The notes: generated by a model not told the origin, from the sequence alone. A stretch of DNA of 64,000 bases from Clostridium thermopalmarium DSM 5974 (GCF_002995795.1 NZ_PVXN01000037.1:1-64000), one strand, 5' to 3'; numbered from the stretch's first letter, positions 27,086 to 36,899 are shown. Translations and numbers: made by a program.

Positions 27086-27114
27086 ATTAAGGTGCTAGGT
27101 TTTAGCACCTTAAT
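27086..27114 (+). terminator. Terminator after the small helical protein gene
   Basis: ATTAAGGTGCTA/TAGCACCTTAAT is a 12-bp perfect stem with a five-base loop; a short T-rich tail follows. Confidence 0.75.
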
Positions 27115-27338
27115 GTTTGTATATACTCCTATTAATTCAAGTATAAATTAGCGGGTAGGTATTAACAACACCCCGTGATAATTTAACGAATTTTGCAAGT
27201 AAAAAAAACAAAATATGCAATTGAAATAATGCTTTAACTGATATATAATAAAGTTATTCTTATTTTTGAATTTATAAAATAATAAAAATTGCAATGTCTA
27301 CATATTATACATATTATAATTTAAAAGGGGGATTATGA

Positions 27339-30300
27339 ATGATAAAAAGATTCAAAAGAGTCCTAGTAGCAAATAGGGGTGAGATTGCTATTAGAATCTT
27401 TAGAGCTTGCAACGAGTTAGGATTAAGAACTGTTGCTATATATTCAGAAGAAGATAAGTTTTCTTTATTCAGAACTAAAGCCGATGAAGCTTATTTAATT
27501 GGGAAAAATCAAGGACCTATTGAAGCTTATTTAAATATAGATGAAATAATCAACCTAGCATTAAAAAAAGGTGTAGATGCTATCCATCCTGGATATGGAT
27601 TTCTCTCAGAAAACCCCGAGTTTGCTAGAAAATGCCGACAGGCTGGTATTGAATTTATAGGTCCTACTGCAGAGATGATGGAACAGCTTGGAGATAAAAT
27701 TAAATCTAAAATTTTAGCTCATAATGTTGGAGTTCCTACTATCCCTGGAATAGAAAAGCCTGTAACTTCAGAAAAAGAGGCGCTTGAATTTGCAGAATAT
27801 TGTGGATATCCAATTATGTTAAAAGCTGCTGCTGGTGGCGGCGGTCGTGGTATGAGAATAGTTAGAAACAAAGAAGATCTTCTTCCTGCATTTAGAAGCG
27901 CTAAAAATGAAGCAAAAAAAGCCTTTGGAATAGATGATATATTTATTGAAAAATATTTAGAAAAGCCAAAACATATCGAAGTTCAAGTTCTTGGTGATAA
28001 ATACGGCAATATTGTCCACCTATATGAAAGAGATTGCTCTATTCAAAGGCGTCATCAAAAGGTAATTGAATTTACTCCTGCGTTTGCTCTTTCTGAGGAA
28101 AAAAGAAATGAAATCTGCAATGATGCTATAAAAATTGCTAAATCTGTTGGTTATATAAGCGCTGGTACTTTAGAGTTTCTAGTAGATATGCACGGAAATC
28201 ATTATTTTATAGAAATGAACCCAAGAATTCAAGTAGAACACACAGTAACAGAAATGACCACTGGAATAGACATTGTACAAAGTCAGATATTAATCGCTAT
28301 GGGATATCCTCTCTCCTCCAAAGAAATAGGTATAAAATCTCAGGAAGATATTAAACCTCGTGGATTTTCTATTCAATGCAGAATAACAACAGAAGATCCA
28401 TCTAATAATTTTGCTCCTGACACTGGAAAAATCGATGTATATAGGACTGGCTCTGGATTTGGTGTAAGACTTGACGGAGGAAACGGATTTACTGGAGCAG
28501 TAATAAGTCCTTACTATGACAGTCTTCTTGTAAAAACAACAACCTGGGCAAGAACCTTTGAAGATGCTATAAGAAAATCCCTTCGTTCTATGAAGGAATT
28601 AACTATATCAGGTATAAAAACAAATGTAGGATTCTTAATCAATGTCCTAAATCATCCTACCTTTGCAGAAGGTAAATGTACTACAGGATTTATTGAAGAG
28701 ACTAAGGAACTTTTTAACATTTCCGCAGAGCAAGATAAAGAATATAATATTCTAAGATATATAGGAGAAAAAGTTATAAATGAAACTCGTGGAGTAAAAA
28801 AAGACTTTGACGTGCCACATGTGCCTAAAGTTACTATCCCTTCTGATTTAAGAGGTACTAAGCAAATTTTAGACGAAAAAGGCCCAGACGCTTTAGTGGA
28901 TTGGATAAAATCACAGGAAAGATTACTTCTTACAGACACTACCATGAGAGATGCTCATCAGTCCTTGATGGCTACAAGAATGAGAACTATAGATATGCTT
29001 AAAGTAGCAAAGGCTACATCTGCTCTTGAGAAAGATTTATTCTCACTTGAAATGTGGGGAGGTGCAACATTTGACGTTGCATATAGATTTTTAAGAGAAT
29101 CTCCTTGGGTTCGTCTTGAAGAGTTAAGAAAGAGAATACCTAATGTCCTATTCCAAATGCTTTTAAGAGGTTCTAATGGAGTTGGTTATAAAAACTACCC
29201 TGATAATGTAATTAGAGAATTTATAAATGAATCTGCAGCTTCTGGAATAGATGTATTTAGAATATTTGATTCCCTAAACTGGTTAAAAGGCATGGAAGTT
29301 GCAATTGATCAAACCTTGAAAACTGGAAAAATTGCAGAAGCTTGTATCTGTTACACAGGAGATATACTAGATCCTTCCCGTGATAAATATTCTTTAAAAT
29401 ATTATATAAATAAAGCAAAAGAAATAGAAAAGATGGGTGCCCACATACTAGGTATAAAGGATATGTCTGCTCTTTTAAAACCTTATGCAGCATATAAACT
29501 AGTAAAAGCTCTTAAAGAAGAAATTTCAATACCTATACACCTTCATACTCACGATACTACTGGTAATGGTGTAGCAACTATAATAATGGCTGCTGAAGCT
29601 GGAGTAGATATTGTGGACACAGCACTAAATAGCATGGCTGGACTTACAAGTCAACCTGCATTAAACTCAGTTGTAGCAGCTCTTGAAAACACAAAGAGAG
29701 CTACTGGACTAGATATAGATGGACTTCAAAAGCTTTCAGATTACTGGGCTGCAGTAAGACCTGTTTATGAGAAATTTGAATCCGGACTGAAATCAGGCTC
29801 TACAGAAATCTATAAATATGAAATTCCAGGAGGTCAATATTCAAACCTAAAGCCTCAAGTTGAAAGCTTTGGTCTTGGTCACAGATTTGATGAAGTTAAA
29901 GAGGCATATAAACAGGTAAATACTTTAGTTGGAGATATAGTAAAAGTAACTCCTTCTTCTAAAATGGTTGGAGATTTAGCTATATTCATGGTACAGAATA
30001 ATTTAACTCCTGAAAATATATTAGAAAAAGGTAAAGATCTAGCTTTCCCAGATTCAGTAGTTGCCTACTTTAAAGGAATGATGGGCCAGCCTGAAGGTGG
30101 TTTCCCGAAAGAACTTCAAAAGATTGTCTTAAAAGGAGAGAAACCTATAACTTGCAGACCTGGAGAACTTCTTCCTCCTGAAGACTTTGAATATATTGCA
30201 AAGGGACTTAAAGAAAACTTTGGAATTGAGCCAACTCAACAGGATGTATTGAGCTATGCTTTGTATCCAGATGTATTTACAGATTATCTAAAATTCGTTA

Positions 30301-30776
30301 AGGAAAACGGCGATTTGAGCAGAATGGGCAGTGACGTATTCTTCCACGGCTTGCGTGAAGGAGAAACTTGCGAAGTTGCTGTAGCAGAAGGAAAAACCAT
30401 CATTATTAAACTCCTTGCAGTAAGCAAGATTGACTCAGAGGGATACAGAACTCTTTCCTTTGAAGTTAACGGAAATAGACGTGACATAAAGATAAAAGAC
30501 AGAGCAACCACTCAAGCAACTGCAAATAAGAGATCCTCTATACAGATGGCTGACATAAATGATCCTCTTCAAATTGGCTCCAGCATACCTGGAACAGTAC
30601 TAAAGGTACTTGTTAAAGAAGGAGACGAAGTTAAGGAAAATGACAGCTTGATTGTTATTGAAGCCATGAAGATGGAAACAAATATTACTGCTTCAGCTAG
30701 CGGTACAGTTGATTCTGTGCTCGTTAAAGAAGGGCAAAGTGTTAAATCTGGCCAACTTGTAGTAAAACTAAAATAA
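27339..30776 (+). CDS. pycA: Pyruvate carboxylase
   Basis: ATP- and biotin-dependent carboxylation of pyruvate to oxaloacetate, an anaplerotic step. It is a full-length single chain: biotin carboxylase about 1-455 (GGGGRGMRIV ATP loop, EMNPRIQVEHTVTE), carboxyltransferase about 530-810 (TDTTMRDAHQSL, then GIKDMSALLKPYAAY), allosteric/tetramerisation region, and a biotinyl domain with lysine in EAMKMET near residue 1110. The ATG at 27339 has GGGGG seven bases away; an out-of-frame ATG precedes it. It is monocistronic with a strong terminator. Confidence 0.96.
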   Translation: MIKRFKRVLVANRGEIAIRIFRACNELGLRTVAIYSEEDKFSLFRTKADEAYLIGKNQGPIEAYLNIDEIINLALKKGVDAIHPGYGFLSENPEFARKCRQAGIEFIGPTAEMMEQLGDKIKSKILAHNVGVPTIPGIEKPVTSEKEALEFAEYCGYPIMLKAAAGGGGRGMRIVRNKEDLLPAFRSAKNEAKKAFGIDDIFIEKYLEKPKHIEVQVLGDKYGNIVHLYERDCSIQRRHQKVIEFTPAFALSEEKRNEICNDAIKIAKSVGYISAGTLEFLVDMHGNHYFIEMNPRIQVEHTVTEMTTGIDIVQSQILIAMGYPLSSKEIGIKSQEDIKPRGFSIQCRITTEDPSNNFAPDTGKIDVYRTGSGFGVRLDGGNGFTGAVISPYYDSLLVKTTTWARTFEDAIRKSLRSMKELTISGIKTNVGFLINVLNHPTFAEGKCTTGFIEETKELFNISAEQDKEYNILRYIGEKVINETRGVKKDFDVPHVPKVTIPSDLRGTKQILDEKGPDALVDWIKSQERLLLTDTTMRDAHQSLMATRMRTIDMLKVAKATSALEKDLFSLEMWGGATFDVAYRFLRESPWVRLEELRKRIPNVLFQMLLRGSNGVGYKNYPDNVIREFINESAASGIDVFRIFDSLNWLKGMEVAIDQTLKTGKIAEACICYTGDILDPSRDKYSLKYYINKAKEIEKMGAHILGIKDMSALLKPYAAYKLVKALKEEISIPIHLHTHDTTGNGVATIIMAAEAGVDIVDTALNSMAGLTSQPALNSVVAALENTKRATGLDIDGLQKLSDYWAAVRPVYEKFESGLKSGSTEIYKYEIPGGQYSNLKPQVESFGLGHRFDEVKEAYKQVNTLVGDIVKVTPSSKMVGDLAIFMVQNNLTPENILEKGKDLAFPDSVVAYFKGMMGQPEGGFPKELQKIVLKGEKPITCRPGELLPPEDFEYIAKGLKENFGIEPTQQDVLSYALYPDVFTDYLKFVKENGDLSRMGSDVFFHGLREGETCEVAVAEGKTIIIKLLAVSKIDSEGYRTLSFEVNGNRRDIKIKDRATTQATANKRSSIQMADINDPLQIGSSIPGTVLKVLVKEGDEVKENDSLIVIEAMKMETNITASASGTVDSVLVKEGQSVKSGQLVVKLK

Positions 30777-30785
30777 AAATGTATT

Positions 30786-30827
30786 AAGGCTCTGAGATTG
30801 AAAAATTAATCTCAGAGCCTTTGTTTT
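30786..30827 (+). terminator. Terminator after pycA
   Basis: A 14-bp perfect stem (30786-30799 with 30808-30821) is followed by TTGTTTTT. Confidence 0.85.
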
Positions 30828-32054
30828 TCAGTATCTGTAATCAAAAATTCTAGTAGACTTTTTCTCACTTCTTGGAAGAGTACCTATAGGGACAGCTTTT
30901 GGAATAATAGTAATGCCTACTTTGCTCTTGAAGCGGCCTTTTGTATTGTGTTCAACCTCTTCAATGTTTGCATTTGGTTCTATTTCAAAGGACAATGTTA
31001 AAGCATCCTTACCATTTACATGTTCTATTACCACTTGATATTCACTGCTTGCCCCATCAACTTCTTTTAAGATTTCATCAATTTGACCAGGGAAAATGTT
31101 AGTGCCCTTTACTTTTACCATATCATCTGTACGTCCAACAATAGTGCCAATCCTTGGATGCTTATTTCCGCAAGGACATTCTCCCTCAATGAACCTGGTT
31201 AAGTCATGAGTACGGTATCTAATAAGGGGAGCCGCCTCTTTTCTCAAAGTAGTTATAACCAGCTCTCCCATTTCACCATAAGGGACAGGTCTTCCTGTAT
31301 CAGGGTCCACAATTTCAAAATACACATAATCATCCCAGTAATGCATAGCAAATCCTTCATCACAGCTTATGGCAATACCTGGTCCATATATTTCTGTAAG
31401 GCCATAAATATCGTAAAGTTCAATTCCAAGATTCTTTGCAATAGTATTTCTCATCTTTTCTCCCCAACGCTCTGACCCTATTATGCCTTTTTTTAAGCTA
31501 ATTTTGTCATTTAGATTTCGCTTTGTAATTTCTTCGGATAATAAAAGAGCATAGGAAGAAGTGGCGCACAAAACTGTGCTTTTTAAATCCATCATCATTT
31601 TAATCTGCTTTTCTGTGTTGCCAGGGCCCATAGGAATTACCATAGCACCAAGCAGCTCTGCCCCTGTCTGAAAGCCTATTCCTGCAGTCCAAAGCCCATA
31701 TCCTGGAGTTATTTGAATGTTATCTTCACTTGTAATTCCAGCTGTTTCATAGCAGCGCTTAAACATCTCTGCCCAGTCTAATACATCTTGCCTTGTATAA
31801 GGAATTACAACAGGTGTCCCTGTAGTTCCTGAAGAGGAATGAATCCTTACAATTTCATCATTAGGCACAGCTTGAAGTCCTAAAGGATAAGCATTTCTAA
31901 GGTCATTTTTATCTGTAAAAGGCAGCTTTTCAAAGTCCTCTTTAGTTTGAATTTCTTTTATGTCAATTCCCTTAAATTTTTCCTTATAAAAATTACTTTT
32001 TTCAGATACTCTCGTTAGCACTTCTTTTATTTTATCAAACTGAAATTCATTCAT
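30828..32054 (-). CDS. paaK: Aryl-acetate (phenylacetate-type) CoA ligase
   Basis: Activates an aryl acetate to its CoA thioester with ATP. It is an ANL adenylate-forming enzyme of the PaaK family: P-loop HSSSGTTGTPVV, YGLTEIYGPG, later YRTHDLTRF and VGRTDDMVKVKG. The length of 408 is short, as in anaerobic PaaK. It overlaps iorB by one base, so it is coupled to indolepyruvate oxidoreductase. With IOR it would link aryl acetates, aryl-acetyl-CoA and aryl pyruvates; the direction is discussed under findings. Confidence 0.92.
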   Translation of the reverse strand: MNEFQFDKIKEVLTRVSEKSNFYKEKFKGIDIKEIQTKEDFEKLPFTDKNDLRNAYPLGLQAVPNDEIVRIHSSSGTTGTPVVIPYTRQDVLDWAEMFKRCYETAGITSEDNIQITPGYGLWTAGIGFQTGAELLGAMVIPMGPGNTEKQIKMMMDLKSTVLCATSSYALLLSEEITKRNLNDKISLKKGIIGSERWGEKMRNTIAKNLGIELYDIYGLTEIYGPGIAISCDEGFAMHYWDDYVYFEIVDPDTGRPVPYGEMGELVITTLRKEAAPLIRYRTHDLTRFIEGECPCGNKHPRIGTIVGRTDDMVKVKGTNIFPGQIDEILKEVDGASSEYQVVIEHVNGKDALTLSFEIEPNANIEEVEHNTKGRFKSKVGITIIPKAVPIGTLPRSEKKSTRIFDYRY

Positions 32055-32662
32055 TATTTATTTTCCCCCTTTAAAACTGCCTTTTCCCCAGCACTTATGG
32101 CTTGAAGGTTTAGATTTAAAAACTTGCCGCTGAACTTTTTATTTATGGTTTTCTTTAGATCATGAGTTGAAATCCCAAGGGCACCTGAAGCTGCTGCAGA
32201 ACCTAAAAGCACCATGTTCAATACCTTATAAGAGCCACACTCTCTTGCAATGGTGTCTCCATCTATTAAAATTAAGTTCTCTACTTTGCTCTTTAGATAA
32301 TCAATCATTTGCTTGACATCATAGTCTGTCTTTGATAGTGAATCTGTTACAGGCTTTACTGGATTTTTATTTATTATTACAGTGCCACCTTCTTTTAAAT
32401 AAGGAAAATAGCGTACTGCCTCTGCTGGCTCAAATCCCATAACTACATCTGCCATGTTAAGAGGTATTAAAGGAGAATGACATGTGTCCCCTATTTTATC
32501 CCCTATTCTAACATGGCTCACTACACATCCTCCTCTTTGAGCCATTCCTATTGTCTCAGATGTTCGTACCATCATTCCTTTATCTATGGCAGACTGTCCA
32601 ATGAGCTTTGATGCCAGAACAATACCCTGTCCGCCGACACCTGTAAGTATACAATTTATCAT
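32054..32662 (-). CDS. iorB: Indolepyruvate:ferredoxin oxidoreductase, beta subunit
   Basis: The gamma-type domain of 2-oxoacid:ferredoxin oxidoreductases. It begins with CILTGVGGQGIVLASKL, and RTSETIGMAQRGGCVVSHVRIG is diagnostic in two blocks. The length of 202 is typical for IorB. It has one-base overlaps with both iorA and paaK, so the three form one tight operon. Confidence 0.93.
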   Translation of the reverse strand: MINCILTGVGGQGIVLASKLIGQSAIDKGMMVRTSETIGMAQRGGCVVSHVRIGDKIGDTCHSPLIPLNMADVVMGFEPAEAVRYFPYLKEGGTVIINKNPVKPVTDSLSKTDYDVKQMIDYLKSKVENLILIDGDTIARECGSYKVLNMVLLGSAAASGALGISTHDLKKTINKKFSGKFLNLNLQAISAGEKAVLKGENK

Positions 32663-34485
32663 TAATTCTCACCTCCAATAGCGTCAAAAGGACAGACATT
32701 TACGCATAAAGAACAGCCATTGCATAAACTTTCATCTATTTTGACTTTGTCCTCATCTTTTACAATGGCAGGACACCCAATTTCTCTAATGCATTTCTTG
32801 CATCCTGTGCACTTATCTTTATCTATTGCGTATAAAGGTAAAGGAGGTGTTACTGCAATGCATGGAGACTCAAAAATAACTGCTGATACTCCTTTAAAAT
32901 CTGCTGCTTCTTTTACAGCCTCAATGGATTTTTCTAAATCGAAAGGATTAATAGTTTTTACATACTTTACACCAAGGGCTTTTAACACATTGCTTATGCT
33001 TATTTTTTCATGAAAACTTCCCATGGCTGTTTTGCCAGTTGCTGGATTTGGCTGATTGCCCGTCATAGCAGTGTTGGAATTGTCCAGCACAATAATTACT
33101 ATATCTGTACCGTTGTAAACTGCATTGACTACACCTGGTATTCCAGTGTGAAAGAATGTTGAATCTCCGATAAAGGCAAAGTTTACAATATCAGGTTCAA
33201 CTCTGTGCAACCCTTGAGCTATGGTAATACCTGCCCCCATGCAAAGACATGTATCAACCATTTCTAAAGGCTTTGCATTTCCTAGAGTATAGCAGCCTAT
33301 GTCCCCTGAAAATACTGCTTTTCTGCCTTTCATAGCCTGTTTTACTGCATAGAAGGATGCTCTATGAGGACAGCCTGCGCACAGCACTGGAGGTCTTACT
33401 GGCATTACTGGCAAATCTAAAACTGACTTTAATTCAGGTGCAGGCACATTTAAGAACTTTGAAATGGCCTCAGTAACGGACTGCACTGTATTTTCTCCTG
33501 CCTTTTGTATGTGATTTGTACCCTTTCCCATTATTTTTACTTTTAAATTGTGTTTTCCGCATAGATAGATAAGCTGCTTTTCAATAACTGGATCCAGTTC
33601 CTCAATTACCAACACTTCATCAATATCTTTTAAAAATTCCAAAGCAAGTTTTTCTGGAAATGGATTTGGCGTTGCAACTTTAAAAACCTTGCACTGTCCC
33701 TGCTGTACCTGTAAATTTCCTTGTAGATTTACCTTTAAATTTGATAAAGCTTCGCAGGTGTAGGCATAACTTACGCCACCTGTTGCTATGCCTTTTCTGC
33801 CACTTCCTGTTACGGAGTTGAATGTATACTTAGAAAAGTCCTCCATTAGCACTGACTGCATTTCCTCGATTTTTAAATGTTTTTTGTAAGAAAGCGCAGG
33901 GAAAATAGCCCACTTAGGATCTTTTACAAAGCCTTCAGGCTCAAATTTTTTAATGTTTTCACTTACTTCTACAGCAGCATAGCCATGGCAAACCCTTGTA
34001 GTTGGGCGAAGCAAAACAGGTATATTGTATTTTTCAGAATACTCAAAGGCATCTCCTATCATGTGATAGGCTTCCTCAGGAGAAGATGGATCAAATACAG
34101 GTAATTTTGAAAAAGCTGCAAAGTGCCTTGTGTCCTGCTCTGTTTGAGAAGAAATAGGGCCTGGATCATCTGCTACTACAATTACCATGCCGCCTTTTAC
34201 CCCAATATATGAAAGGCTCATAAGCGGATCTGAAGCTACATTTAGCCCAACCTGTTTCATTGTTACCATAGCCCTCATTCCTGCATATGCAGCTCCTGCG
34301 GCTACTTCTAAAGCTGACTTTTCGTTAACTGACCATTCAACATATACGTCCCCTGGATTTTTCTTTGCTACTGTTTCAATTATCTCTGTGGAAGGTGTTC
34401 CTGGATATCCAGTTACAATTCCAACCCCAGAATGAATTGCCCCCATGGCAATGGCTTCATTGCCCATTAGCAGCTCAACTGCCAT
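32662..34485 (-). CDS. iorA: Indolepyruvate:ferredoxin oxidoreductase, alpha subunit
   Basis: Thiamine-diphosphate enzyme interconverting aryl pyruvates plus CoA with aryl-acetyl-CoA and CO2, using ferredoxin. Visible parts are the pyrimidine-binding domain (GYPGTPSTEI), the TPP domain (GDIGCYTLG, then GDSTFFHTGIPG) and a C-terminal pair of [4Fe-4S] motifs (CTGCKKCIREIGCP and CNGCSLCVNVCPF). ATG 34485 is preferred to ATG 34491 because GGGGG is then seven bases away. It is first in the operon behind a Trp-type T-box. Confidence 0.95.
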   Translation of the reverse strand: MAVELLMGNEAIAMGAIHSGVGIVTGYPGTPSTEIIETVAKKNPGDVYVEWSVNEKSALEVAAGAAYAGMRAMVTMKQVGLNVASDPLMSLSYIGVKGGMVIVVADDPGPISSQTEQDTRHFAAFSKLPVFDPSSPEEAYHMIGDAFEYSEKYNIPVLLRPTTRVCHGYAAVEVSENIKKFEPEGFVKDPKWAIFPALSYKKHLKIEEMQSVLMEDFSKYTFNSVTGSGRKGIATGGVSYAYTCEALSNLKVNLQGNLQVQQGQCKVFKVATPNPFPEKLALEFLKDIDEVLVIEELDPVIEKQLIYLCGKHNLKVKIMGKGTNHIQKAGENTVQSVTEAISKFLNVPAPELKSVLDLPVMPVRPPVLCAGCPHRASFYAVKQAMKGRKAVFSGDIGCYTLGNAKPLEMVDTCLCMGAGITIAQGLHRVEPDIVNFAFIGDSTFFHTGIPGVVNAVYNGTDIVIIVLDNSNTAMTGNQPNPATGKTAMGSFHEKISISNVLKALGVKYVKTINPFDLEKSIEAVKEAADFKGVSAVIFESPCIAVTPPLPLYAIDKDKCTGCKKCIREIGCPAIVKDEDKVKIDESLCNGCSLCVNVCPFDAIGGEN

Positions 34486-34520
34486 ATTCATACCCCCTAT
34501 TTATTTAGAATTTTTAAAAT

Positions 34521-34795
34521 AAAAAAAGCTCTTATCCCTAAAATTAGGGACAAAAGCTTATAACCTCTGCGGTACCACCCAAATTGACGATAAAACGCCC
34601 ACTTATTTTGCGTACTAACATACACACCCTATTTATAACGGGCAGGGTTCCCGTAAGCGCCTACTCTCTAAGGATTTCGGGCTTCCCTCGCAAGTCCATT
34701 CAAAATTTCCTTTGCAGCCGCATTCTCACCATCTAGCGACTCTCTGTATTAAAGGGTTAATTCCTACTTCTCTTGCTCATAGGTTTATTATAATA
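34521..34795 (-). promoter_or_regulatory. T-box leader with Trp (UGG) specifier
   Basis: On the minus strand Stem I has CAGAGAGTCGC and the GGTG apical loop at about 34725-34745, then GAA-TGG-A before CTTGC (specifier 34696-34698). The base helix pairs CAAG with CTTG, just as the ileS leader pairs CAGG with CCTG around ATC. The antiterminator is GGGTGGTACCGCAG, with TGGT at 34574-34577. The terminator AAGCTTTTGTCCCTAA with its partner ends in seven T (34521-34559). Confidence 0.92.
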
Positions 34796-34801
34796 TATAA
34801 A

Positions 34802-34830
34802 ATAATACCATATATAATACTTACTGTCAA
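34802..34830 (-). promoter_or_regulatory. Promoter of the iorA T-box transcript
   Basis: TTGACA (34825-34830) and TATTAT (34802-34807) on the minus strand have a 17-base spacer, predicting a start near 34795. Confidence 0.8.
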
Positions 34831-34862
34831 CACTCTGTTCATGAAAACTTTATGTGAATTTT

Positions 34863-34911
34863 GTAACATTTGTTACTTATATCCTGCCTTTATTAATGTA
34901 ATCTGATTACA
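34863..34911. promoter_or_regulatory. Two palindromes in the iorA/35019 divergent region
   Basis: GTAAC-ATTT-GTTAC (34863-34876) and the 15-base perfect palindrome TGTAATCTGATTACA (34897-34911) lie just upstream of a putative promoter (TTGAAT, 16 bases, TATAAA at about 34943-34970) for the 35019 gene. They look like operator half-sites. Confidence 0.5.
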
Positions 34912-35018
34912 AACATATATTAATGTTTTTCACATAGTATTATTGAATAGAATTGGTACAATACTATAAATAATTATGAGATTTTAATAAAAATATCAAT
35001 AGAAGAGGTGTTTTATAT

Positions 35019-35681
35019 ATGAGTAGATTTTTAGCTCCAATTCACACTTGGCTATTTAACAAAATAAAGTTATACGAAGCACTTGAAAAGGATGTTATTG
35101 ATAATTTAAATAGCAATCTTAAAACTGGCATTCTAGATATATTAGGAGATATAGAAAACAGATATCCATCCCCACTAGATGATACTCCTCTTGAGGAAGT
35201 CATAGATTTAACCAATATTCATGGATGGCTTCAAAATAGAATAAGAATTGCTGAAACTAGGCAGGCTTATCTAATAACTAAAGTTGTAGAAAAATTTGGA
35301 GATGAGGGATTTAATCTTGTTAAACAAGCCTATATAGAGCAAGGAAAAGCTGCTGGATGTGATGCTGCTGAAAAATATAGTGTATCAACTCCAGAAGATC
35401 TATTTAAAGCTTTAAATAACTATATATTAGAAGGTATGCCATGTGATAATGCAAATAGCATAATGAGATCTGAAGAAGATATAATAGAATGGAGAACTGT
35501 AACTGATCTTCATAAAGATTACTGGGAAACTGTAGGCGGTGATGCCGCAAATTTCTATGAATTACGTAGAAATTGGGTAGAATCCTTTATAGAATCAGCA
35601 AATCCTGAATTTAAATATTCTTTTGAAGTTAAATACTTAAATGACGTTAAAGAATATCTTCATGCCATAGTTAAAAAATAA
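35019..35681 (+). CDS. Uncharacterised 220-residue protein
   Basis: Not recognised with confidence. It is soluble, probably mostly helical, with no signal peptide. It shows many aromatic residues and an N-terminal LAPIHTWLFNKIKLYEALE. An internal HGWLQNRIRIAETRQAYLITKVVE echoes the N-terminus (HTWLFNKI and HGWLQNRI), suggesting two related helical halves. The ribosome binding site is AGAGGTG. It is monocistronic with a terminator, and two palindromes upstream hint at regulated expression. Confidence 0.6.
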   Translation: MSRFLAPIHTWLFNKIKLYEALEKDVIDNLNSNLKTGILDILGDIENRYPSPLDDTPLEEVIDLTNIHGWLQNRIRIAETRQAYLITKVVEKFGDEGFNLVKQAYIEQGKAAGCDAAEKYSVSTPEDLFKALNNYILEGMPCDNANSIMRSEEDIIEWRTVTDLHKDYWETVGGDAANFYELRRNWVESFIESANPEFKYSFEVKYLNDVKEYLHAIVKK

Positions 35682-35698
35682 ATATAAGTTCCATAATA

Positions 35699-35732
35699 AA
35701 GGAAATAATTAAGCCCTCTTAATTATTTCCTT
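35699..35732. terminator. Convergent terminator after the 220-residue protein gene
   Basis: GGAAATAATTAAG/CTTAATTATTTCC (35701-35713, 35718-35730) has a four-base loop. Confidence 0.7.
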
Positions 35733-35776
35733 AATCCTCCACTCTCCTTTTCTCCCCTTCCTTTTTAAAAATAGTA

Positions 35777-36601
35777 TTATCCTAATGTATTATCTAAAAA
35801 CATCATAATTACAAATCCCACTAACATTGCATGAGTAGCTTGCTTTGAATGCCCTTCTTGACTTTGTGTTTCTGGAATAATCTCATGAGCAATTACAAAA
35901 AGCATTGCACCTGCAGCAAATGCCATAGCAAAAGGCAATATAGGCTTTGAAACTTGAACAAGAGATACACCTAAGAGCCCACCAATTGGTTCTACTAGTC
36001 CACTTGCAAGAGCTATTAAAAATGATTTTTTTCTTGAAAATCCATCTCTTACTAAAGGTAAAGCTACTGCTAACCCCTCCGGAAAGTTTTGAAGCCCAAT
36101 TCCTATAGCAAGGCTCAGTCCATTAGCAATATCTCCATCGCCAAAGCCAACCCCAACGGCTAATCCCTCTGGAAAATTGTGTATAGTTATAGCCAATACA
36201 AATAACCAAGTTTTTCTCAATCTTCTACTTATTGTTATAGCAAGACTATCTATTGCTTGCTCTTCATTAATTTCATCCACTGCATTAGTAAGTAAATTGG
36301 TATCTGGAAAATATTTGTCTATGGCATCAATAAAGAATCCACCGCATAAGATTCCTATTAAAGTAATCGTTGAACCTTTAACTCCTCCACCTCCTTTTTC
36401 AATAGCAGGAACTATAAGACTAAATGAAGTTGCTGCTAACATTACTCCTGCTGCAATCCCTAGCAGCATATCTAAAATTTTTTTTGATACATTTTTTGTA
36501 AAAAATATAGGGATAGAGCCAACTCCAGTGGCCAATCCTGCACAAAGGCTTGCCAAAATTCCCAGCCAAATCAGATTAAAATGTGAAAGATATTGAACCA
36601 T
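35777..36601 (-). CDS. ZIP-family divalent metal transporter
   Basis: A polytopic protein of about eight segments. Metal-site helices carry HNFPEGLAVGVGFG and LQNFPEGLAVALPL, and a later helix has HEIIPETQS. These are classic ZIP (GufA/ZupT-like) motifs for zinc, manganese or iron uptake. The length of 274 is normal. A variable acidic loop lies at about 95-125. No metal operator was identified upstream. Confidence 0.9.
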   Translation of the reverse strand: MVQYLSHFNLIWLGILASLCAGLATGVGSIPIFFTKNVSKKILDMLLGIAAGVMLAATSFSLIVPAIEKGGGGVKGSTITLIGILCGGFFIDAIDKYFPDTNLLTNAVDEINEEQAIDSLAITISRRLRKTWLFVLAITIHNFPEGLAVGVGFGDGDIANGLSLAIGIGLQNFPEGLAVALPLVRDGFSRKKSFLIALASGLVEPIGGLLGVSLVQVSKPILPFAMAFAAGAMLFVIAHEIIPETQSQEGHSKQATHAMLVGFVIMMFLDNTLG

Positions 36602-36899
36602 TTTTAACTTTTAACCCCCTCGTTACCTTCACTACTTTTATAATATGATTTAGCGAAGTTATGGGCACTCTTTTTTATTAGGAAGAGTTAGCATTACTAG
36701 TTACTTTTTTTGCAGTACACTTGCAATAGTTATTTGTATTTATAGAATTCTATCCGTTACGTACAGCCAACTTGACATAACAGCAGAACATTATTAAACT
36801 CAAAATGTAAGGTCAACACTACAGAAGATAGAAGAGATTTTTCTTTTCGAAGAAAGTGAAAGAAAATCAAGATCACAACAAAGTAGAGGTGTAATTTAG

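Noticed and set aside
32720-33013. 97-residue plus-strand frame inside iorA
   Set aside because: Antisense to the ferredoxin and TPP domains of iorA, which are clearly coding.
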